From assembly GCA_002167285.1 (NCBI GenBank), contig NHDG01000079.1, positions 1 to 36,799 of the forward strand: DNA of 36,799 nt, given 5' to 3'. Every line of letters begins with the position of its first letter. Within the stretch, counting starts at the first letter, position 1. The translations under genes were made by a program, and so were the position numbers. The notes under the pieces were generated by a model that worked only from the letters and a program-made list of their open reading frames with translations, did not search any database and was not told the origin of the DNA. Shown here in pieces: positions 31,567-36,799 of the stretch. The stretch is from Planctomycetia bacterium TMED53 (lineage in GTDB: Bacteria; Planctomycetota; UBA8108; UBA1146).

Positions 31567-33003
31567 TTACTGGTACCTTTTGAAGATGATTCCTGCGGGG
31601 ACACCAGATCCAAATTCAAGTTGAGATACATTTTGGGTACCATCTTTTTCGATCCGAAGTCGTAACCAGTTAGGTTTCCCCATCAATCGGCCGTCTGTGG
31701 TCAATTGCAGCGGATAATTATCCTCGTCCCAGTCGATCAAAAGTAGTTTTCCAGCTTTGTTGACCAGCCGCCAAGTGACCTGTAACTCGTCGGAGTAATA
31801 GAGGCCTGTGAAGTCGTCAGGATTCCAGTCTTTGACGAACTCTGGCTCCTTTTTTTCTCCGCCGCCTCTTCTCCTGTTGCCCCAGTCATGTGCGGGAGCA
31901 TCTTTGAAGAGATCCTCTGCGATGACTTCACTGACGCGGCGCAGGACTCTGGAGGGATTGAAGTTGCTGCGATTGGCAAAGCAGAGAAAGACCCAGCCTT
32001 CATCGGGGAGGATCCACATCTGTGAACGGTAGCCGACCCAGGCCCCACCATGGGACAGGGTACGAAAGCCGCGATAGGAAGATTCGTCGATACCGAAACG
32101 GTAATCGAGTTCCTCGCCATCGTTGAGGCTGAACTTGCTGAGCATTCGCTTCAGCAATCCCGGCTTCCAGGAGTCATCCAAGAGTGCTTGGGTCCAAATG
32201 CCGAAGTCATGCACCGTGGTGTACAAGCCACCGTCACCGACTTGATCGAGACCTGTTTCATCGATGCGATATCGACCCTGCCCTGCCGGTGAGTAGCCAT
32301 TGGCCCGCTTCTTGACTACTTCAGTCGATTCGTCATGGAAGTGAGTCTGGTTCATCTTCAATGGTTTGAAAATCATCTCGTCGGCAAACTTGCGAAGAGA
32401 TTTTCCTGAAACTCTTTCGCAGATGATGCTGCACAGAAAATAACCGGAGTTGCAATATGAGTAGCGCTCGCCGGGAACAAAATCGAGCCCCCGTTGACGA
32501 CAGATCATCCGCAGAGCTTCTTCCTTTTCCCAATTATCAGATTCCTCGATGTCGCACATCATCATCAGTGAAGAGTATTCCCGCAGCCCGCTGGTATGGT
32601 GCAACAGATGGCGGATGGAAATTTTGTGGCCGTGATCATACAGTTCTGGAATGTAGTCACGGATATCAGCGTCGAGATCGATGAGACCTTCATCTTCCAA
32701 TAGCAGCATACAAGCAGCGGTGACATGTTTTGAAACAGAAGCGATGCGGAATACGGTCCCTGTTGTATTGGTGATGTCGTGATCAAGGTTGGCGAGTCCA
32801 TAGCCCTTGGCAAAAACAAGTTCTCCAGCCTTAAAGGCGGCGATGGTGCAGCCGGGCTGATTCGGATTCACGATGGAATCAAGGATGGCATCGACTTTTT
32901 CTTCCAACGATTTCTCGGCTGTGCCGTCCGTGGATTGGCCTAAGCTCAACGTCGAAATCAGTGAAACAGTTACGAGAATAATTAGATAGCTGGGAGCTTT
33001 CAT
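31567..33003 (-). CDS. Exported serine beta-lactamase-family hydrolase
   Basis: 478 residues with an N-terminal signal peptide (YLIILVTVSLISTLSLGQ). Class C beta-lactamase / DD-peptidase-like fold: SVSK with nucleophile Ser89 and Lys92, YCN at 183-185 (YxN motif) and LSHGGAWVGY as the third motif. A C-terminal ~110-residue beta-rich extension (FTGLYYSDELQVTWRLV, LLLIDWDEDNYPLQL) is typical of DUF3471/lipocalin-like tails in this family. Such proteins are often D-aminopeptidases or esterases rather than antibiotic-resistance enzymes, so no resistance is claimed. Its ATG overlaps the stop of the AmpG-like permease by 4 bp, with GAAGAGAG upstream. Confidence 0.93.
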   Translation of the reverse strand: MKAPSYLIILVTVSLISTLSLGQSTDGTAEKSLEEKVDAILDSIVNPNQPGCTIAAFKAGELVFAKGYGLANLDHDITNTTGTVFRIASVSKHVTAACMLLLEDEGLIDLDADIRDYIPELYDHGHKISIRHLLHHTSGLREYSSLMMMCDIEESDNWEKEEALRMICRQRGLDFVPGERYSYCNSGYFLCSIICERVSGKSLRKFADEMIFKPLKMNQTHFHDESTEVVKKRANGYSPAGQGRYRIDETGLDQVGDGGLYTTVHDFGIWTQALLDDSWKPGLLKRMLSKFSLNDGEELDYRFGIDESSYRGFRTLSHGGAWVGYRSQMWILPDEGWVFLCFANRSNFNPSRVLRRVSEVIAEDLFKDAPAHDWGNRRRGGGEKKEPEFVKDWNPDDFTGLYYSDELQVTWRLVNKAGKLLLIDWDEDNYPLQLTTDGRLMGKPNWLRLRIEKDGTQNVSQLEFGSGVPAGIIFKRYQ

Positions 33004-34376
33004 GAAGAGCTCTCTTCTCTATTTCTGAGCTCCACGATGCTGTCAGGGCGCAACAAAAAGATCATTGCCAATGGTACCAAAGCAGATACGCCGGAGATCA
33101 TGAAGAGCTCAGCTCGCTCCATATCCTCAATCCGAGCAATCTCGTTACCGATAAAGGTTCCAAAATTACTGACAGCCATATAAAGCGTGAACTGAGTTGC
33201 TGCTGCAGTGGTCCAGCTGATCTTCATGTAGAGGCTGAAAAGCGCAACGGTTTGGAATGCGACAAACCCCTTGAAGACAGGCAATATCCAAGTGGGATCT
33301 CCAGCCGCTTTGCTGACGAGGAATGAGAAAGAGATCATGGCGATGCCCATTCCCAATCCACCGATGGCGGCAATCTTTCTACGGCCTAGCCGATCACACA
33401 GGTAGCCCCCAATGAGTGCGCCGCACAACTCACCTCCGATGCCCCAAGTTCCCAAGGCGGAACTGTAATCGAGGGAATCCCACTGAAAGACGTTAATGAA
33501 GGTATCGGAAGCAAGCGGAATAAAGATTCCTGCTGAGATCGAGGTGATGATGGAGAGTACGACAGCTGCGCCGGTCGTCCACTTTGAAAGGGCTCTGAAA
33601 AGTTCAGAGAGGACAACAATGGGAGATCTCAGTGCTTTTGAGCGGGTCGCTCCAGCAGCCCCTTTTGACCATGGAAGCCTCTTTTCCCCTTCTCTTTCAC
33701 GAACGGCGAGCACGCACGCAGTAATGACGAGGATGCCGATGGCCATGACCTGTAAGGTAAAGTTCAGATTGAAGTGTTTGATGAGATAGGCTCCGCCGGT
33801 GGTTCCTGCGGTAATTCCAAAGAGCTTGGATCCCCACATGAAGCCGTTGACTCTGCCGCGCTCCGATTCTTCGAGGATGTCAACGGCGAGGGCATCCGTC
33901 GCAACGTCCTGAAGCGAAGCGAAAGCATTGTGAAGGAAGAATATCCCTGCGACGAATACCAGGGTGCTGATTTCATTCCCAGCGGTTGCGTCTGTAGAAC
34001 CAGGTACCCATGCAAACAAACTCGCCAACCATGATGAAACTTCAATCGTTTCTCCGGGAGCAAGGCTTCCCAGGTCTCCTGCCCGGGCATTGGCAATCAG
34101 AGTGACCGCCATCCCTAATTGGGCAAACACAATCCAGGGGCGGCGTAGGCCCATCGAAGGAAATCGAACTGAATCGATGAGGGGGGCCCAGATGAATTTG
34201 AAGGTCCAAGGCAGGACAGAGAATCCAGAGATGATGGCCGCTTGATCTCGAGTGTATCCCTGATCGAGAAAAACGGTCAGCAATGTGTAGAGAACAAAGC
34301 CGTAGGGAAACCCTTGGGCAAAGTACAGCAGACACAAAATCGCGGTGCGAATCCCCCGATGGGAACTCATATTCAT
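33000..34376 (-). CDS. AmpG-like MFS permease
   Basis: 458 residues with about 12 hydrophobic segments, major facilitator superfamily, PAT/AmpG branch. Visible: LLYFAQGFPYGFVLYTLLTVFL near the N-terminus (AmpG signature: YFAQGFPYG), FIWAPLIDSV, an extracytoplasmic-like loop, LHNAFASLQDVATDALAVDIL (the conserved 'QDxAxDA' block), and GYLCDRLGRRKIAA. AmpG takes up anhydromuropeptides in E. coli; other members move different compounds. It starts the operon with a strong GAGGAGG site 5 nt before ATG and is coupled to the serine hydrolase, so a peptide or glycan fragment may be the cargo. That is inference. Confidence 0.88.
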   Translation of the reverse strand: MNMSSHRGIRTAILCLLYFAQGFPYGFVLYTLLTVFLDQGYTRDQAAIISGFSVLPWTFKFIWAPLIDSVRFPSMGLRRPWIVFAQLGMAVTLIANARAGDLGSLAPGETIEVSSWLASLFAWVPGSTDATAGNEISTLVFVAGIFFLHNAFASLQDVATDALAVDILEESERGRVNGFMWGSKLFGITAGTTGGAYLIKHFNLNFTLQVMAIGILVITACVLAVREREGEKRLPWSKGAAGATRSKALRSPIVVLSELFRALSKWTTGAAVVLSIITSISAGIFIPLASDTFINVFQWDSLDYSSALGTWGIGGELCGALIGGYLCDRLGRRKIAAIGGLGMGIAMISFSFLVSKAAGDPTWILPVFKGFVAFQTVALFSLYMKISWTTAAATQFTLYMAVSNFGTFIGNEIARIEDMERAELFMISGVSALVPLAMIFLLRPDSIVELRNREESSS

Positions 34377-34559
34377 ACGGGCCTCCTCTATTGGTCGCTT
34401 TCACTGGCAGGATAGAGGCCCGGAGGTAGGAAGTGCAGGGGGTACCCCGGTCACCCAGGGCATCCTTTCCGGGAGTTAGGGAGGTTTTTCTGTCTTCTCG
34501 GCCCTGGGAACAGGATAGAGGCTTATAGACGTTGCCCCTGACCCGGAAGGAGATCTGAC

Positions 34560-35018
34560 ATGCCTACTTTGATAAAACGATTGTTGCTCCTTTCAGCCTC
34601 TTCTGTCTTGGTGATCTCTTCCTTGGTGGGTTGCGCTGCTCAGAGCACGTATGTGCAGGCGATCGGGACCTGGAGTTCGGAGCCTGTTGTGCAGGATTCG
34701 AGCGAAACAGTCGGGAATTCTCGATCTGTGACCGAGTCGGTATGGAACTCTTGGCGGAACAAAGTGCAGCAAACTTTGAAGCCTGCGATTCATCTGACCG
34801 TATACAAGGATGCCAGTTACCTACTGGAGGTCGCCGGTGTGACCTATGAGGGGCAAGTTTACTTGGCTTCTCTTTTGGGTGAAGGGATCGTCGTTAAGAC
34901 CTCCATCGGAAGCGTTGAAGCGCAAGGTCGGATTCGAATCATCAAAGGTGAAACGATGGTGATCGAATCAGAATCTGACGAGCTGGGAACTGAGTTGACT
35001 CTCCACCGAGTGCCTTGA
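34560..35018 (+). CDS. Hypothetical lipoprotein
   Basis: 152 residues, not recognised. A lipoprotein signal peptide with LVGC lipobox (Cys25) is followed by a Ser-rich linker and a beta-rich domain (AIHLTVYKDASYLLEVAG, GIVVKTSIGSVEAQGRIRIIKG). AAGGAGA stands 7 nt before ATG 34560, so the start is firm. It is probably anchored to a membrane facing the periplasm. The 183-bp stretch before it, up to the AmpG-like gene, should hold divergent promoters; I see only a GGGGTACCCC palindrome near 34438. Confidence 0.8.
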   Translation: MPTLIKRLLLLSASSVLVISSLVGCAAQSTYVQAIGTWSSEPVVQDSSETVGNSRSVTESVWNSWRNKVQQTLKPAIHLTVYKDASYLLEVAGVTYEGQVYLASLLGEGIVVKTSIGSVEAQGRIRIIKGETMVIESESDELGTELTLHRVP

Positions 35019-35081
35019 TCACAGTCCATATTCTTCGTGAAGTGAAATCGTCCTCACGATACCATCTCATACTCTCGAAGT

Positions 35082-35519
35082 ATGATTATGAAGCTGTCGA
35101 TGGGGGCGAAATTGAATCGTTACATTTCTCTGTTATTGGCTGCGCTCTTATTTGGTTCGCTCTTGTTTGGTTCCTGGGGCTGTGGGCCTGGTGTCCGTAT
35201 GGTGACAGAAGAGCCACGACCGCTCTTGTTTGTGGGTTCGGTAACTTTTGGGAAAATGACGAAGGTTAACGATTCGATTCATGTCCCGATCACCATGGGA
35301 GAGGGCCCTTGGCAAAGAAACTCGGGGCAATTCCCAACCCGAGTCATCACGAATGTTCGCGATCGCAAAATCGACATGACGATCTGCTTCAGTTCCTCTC
35401 AAGAGCATGTAGAACTTGGACGCCGGTTGGTGCTCTCAGAAGATCTGACCGGTGAGTATGAAATCTTCTACCTCGATCCGAATGGCGCACGACATGCTTT
35501 GGGAAGTCTCGCCTTTTAG
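35082..35519 (+). CDS. Small hypothetical lipoprotein
   Basis: 145 residues, not recognised. Basic N-terminus, hydrophobic core SLLLAALLFGSLLFG and a GSWGC lipobox, then a beta-rich domain (VITNVRDRKIDMTICFSSS, EYEIFYLDPNGARHALGS). In-frame ATGs at 35082, 35088 and 35100 are all possible; the first is given and no clear Shine-Dalgarno decides. It follows the previous lipoprotein by 63 bp and ends 4 bp into the convergent xylulokinase gene. Confidence 0.72.
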   Translation: MIMKLSMGAKLNRYISLLLAALLFGSLLFGSWGCGPGVRMVTEEPRPLLFVGSVTFGKMTKVNDSIHVPITMGEGPWQRNSGQFPTRVITNVRDRKIDMTICFSSSQEHVELGRRLVLSEDLTGEYEIFYLDPNGARHALGSLAF

Positions 35520-36799
35520 GACTCCGCTGAAGTGGCCTCGGGTGTGATCGTTTCAGAAGAGACCGGAACCCAGCGATTTGTTTTTTCATGGCAGGAGATT
35601 TCTGAAGTTCCTTCTCCTGATTTCCCCTCTCCTGCACAGATCCAACTGGCCTGCAGAGCCGCTCCCAAAGCCGCCGATTCCGGTTCCTGTGGCAGGGTGA
35701 TCGGAACTTGCAGGGTGTCGGCGATCATTTGACGCCAGAGCGGGTTTTTCGAACCGCCACCGACCAGGCGCAGGGCGTCGACCTCGACGCCGAGGCGTTT
35801 CATGCGTGCCACTCCCGAGCACAGGTTGGCGGTGATGCCCTCCAATGCGGCGCGGAAGATCACTCCCGGTGACAACGATCCCGGGCGCAGTCCAGTGATG
35901 GTGCCAGTGGCGTGGGGAAGGTCGGGGACCCTTTCTCCGTGGAGGAAGGGTACAAACTCGACTCCACCGCAGCCCGGTTCGACAGCGGCGGCGAGATCGG
36001 TCAAGCGTTGCAGTGCATCTGGATCGTCTGGGAAGTAGGCGTGACGAATCTCCTCGGTGACGTTGGTGCAGTTCATGACGCAGAGGAGCGGTAGCCAGCC
36101 GCCGTCACTGGAACAAAAGGGAGCGATCAAGCCCTCGGGGTCGATCACTGGCTGATCGGTTCGGGTGAAAACGGTTCCACTGGTTCCCAGACTCATGACG
36201 ACCACTCCCGATCGGGTCGCCCCGGAACCGATGGCGCTCATCATGTTGTCACCGCCGCCGGGGGCGACCGGGATCCCTGCCGTCAATCCGAGAGTTTCCG
36301 CCGCACTCTCGGTCAGGTAGCCGGCTACTTCGCCCGTCTCGAGGAGCCTGGGCACCTTGCCTGCCAGATTTTCATCGACGGCGCTCATCGCCGACTCGTC
36401 GAAGTGACGTTCTTTCACATCGAACCAACCGGTTCCGGATGCATCGCCCGCTTCCATCGTCAGTGATCCAGTGAGTCGGAAGTTGATGAAGTCATGGGGG
36501 AGCAGGACGTGGGCAGTGCGTTGCCAATTTTGTGATTCATGGTGAGCAAGCCAGGTGACCTTGCTAGCGGTGAAGCCCACAGGGACAGATCGCCCCAGCT
36601 TCTGGGTCAAAAGCTCAGCTTCGGCGGTCGTAGTTGTATCGCACCAAAGTTTTGCCGGTCTTACGACTGCGCCAGTGTCATCCAGGAAAACTGAACCGTG
36701 TTGTTGGCCGCTGACAGCGAGGCCACCGATCTTTGTGAGGTCTGCCTGCTTTGAGAGTTCCTGGACGACTTCGATGACCGCTTGCCACCAGTCGTCGGG
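35516..36799 (-). CDS. xylB: Xylulokinase, FGGY family (5' end outside window)
   Basis: 428 codons are visible and the frame runs off the right edge without a start, so the N-terminal phosphate-binding region is missing. It phosphorylates D-xylulose (or a related ketose) with ATP. Visible: IGGLAVSGQQHGSVFLDD, AKLWCDTTT, LLPHDFINFRLTGSL, the catalytic APGGGDNMMSAIGSG, SLGTSGTVFTR, PFLHGERVPDLP, LRLVGGGSKNPLWRQMIAD and ESAALGAALQA. The WCDTTT and GGGDN forms are typical of xylulokinases rather than glycerol kinases. About 35 C-terminal residues look non-conserved. It is tail-to-tail with the small lipoprotein, overlapping by 4 bp. Confidence 0.92.
   Translation of the reverse strand, partial: PDDWWQAVIEVVQELSKQADLTKIGGLAVSGQQHGSVFLDDTGAVVRPAKLWCDTTTTAEAELLTQKLGRSVPVGFTASKVTWLAHHESQNWQRTAHVLLPHDFINFRLTGSLTMEAGDASGTGWFDVKERHFDESAMSAVDENLAGKVPRLLETGEVAGYLTESAAETLGLTAGIPVAPGGGDNMMSAIGSGATRSGVVVMSLGTSGTVFTRTDQPVIDPEGLIAPFCSSDGGWLPLLCVMNCTNVTEEIRHAYFPDDPDALQRLTDLAAAVEPGCGGVEFVPFLHGERVPDLPHATGTITGLRPGSLSPGVIFRAALEGITANLCSGVARMKRLGVEVDALRLVGGGSKNPLWRQMIADTLQVPITLPQEPESAALGAALQASWICAGEGKSGEGTSEISCHEKTNRWVPVSSETITPEATSAES

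Noticed and set aside
31567-33003. Antibiotic-resistance beta-lactamase
   Set aside because: The motifs fit the wide serine hydrolase family with a DUF3471-like tail; nothing in the sequence or context shows antibiotic hydrolysis.
34560-35519. A third UGA-joined gene: two lipoproteins in the same frame
   Set aside because: Both parts have their own signal peptide and lipobox, a further in-frame TGA lies between them, and no SECIS-like hairpin was seen.

Overview
The window looks like a chromosomal segment of a marine-type Planctomycetota bacterium. This rests on gene content: planctomycete-type cytochrome c (PSCyt1) domains in a DUF2231/LRR fusion, dockerin-like secreted proteins with a 'PPAP-aromatic-P' tail, a sulfatase, a SASA esterase, an ALDH16-type dehydrogenase and many secreted hypothetical proteins. 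Genes are dense on both strands. No gene-free stretch exceeds 300 bases, and no tRNA, rRNA, CRISPR array or insertion sequence was recognised.

Layout. 1-1064: 3' end of a large secreted Ca-binding repeat protein and its terminator. 1105-3720: maf and a membrane cytochrome/LRR protein. 3746-4960: a divergent MshEN-like / STAS-like pair. 4861-7436: trmB-uvrC operon (minus strand). 7617-9029: TolC-like lipoprotein. 9157-10050: secreted protein P1 with an in-frame UGA. 10117-12087: choice-of-anchor I secreted protein. 12251-13186: paralogue P2, also with an in-frame UGA. 13198-14592: rtcB. 14740-15546: third paralogue P3, without UGA. 15608-18856: valS. 18971-23280: FkbM-like methyltransferase, Cys/Met PLP enzyme, ATP-grasp ligase, lipocalin-like secreted protein. 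23351-27059 (minus): ATP-grasp, FAD oxidoreductase, sulfatase. 27159-30475 (minus): deoC and a two-domain ALDH16. 30551-34376 (minus): AmpG-like permease, serine beta-lactamase-like hydrolase, SASA esterase. 34560-35519: two small lipoproteins. 35516-36799: xylulokinase, cut by the window edge.

Main discovery: P1 and P2 each look like two adjacent ORFs, but in both the second ORF continues in frame after a single TGA. The two TGAs lie at almost the same alignment position. Each is followed, after exactly 14 nt, by the same 7-bp hairpin with a 5-nt NGUGN loop, which is the geometry of a bacterial SECIS element. Past the hairpin the proteins stay conserved (13 identical residues encoded with 10 silent codon differences), while the codons inside the hairpin do not vary at all. 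I interpret P1 and P2 as secreted selenoproteins of a family I do not recognise, with P3 as a relative lacking Sec. The Sec machinery (selA, selB, selC, selD) is not in the window.

Metabolic context: DeoC and ALDH16 form a likely deoxyribose or aldehyde catabolic pair. AmpG-like permease, serine hydrolase and esterase suggest salvage of a cell-wall or glycan fragment. Two separate ATP-grasp ligases, one coupled to a PLP enzyme and the other to a FAD amine oxidase-like protein, suggest small amino-acid or peptide metabolism of unknown product.
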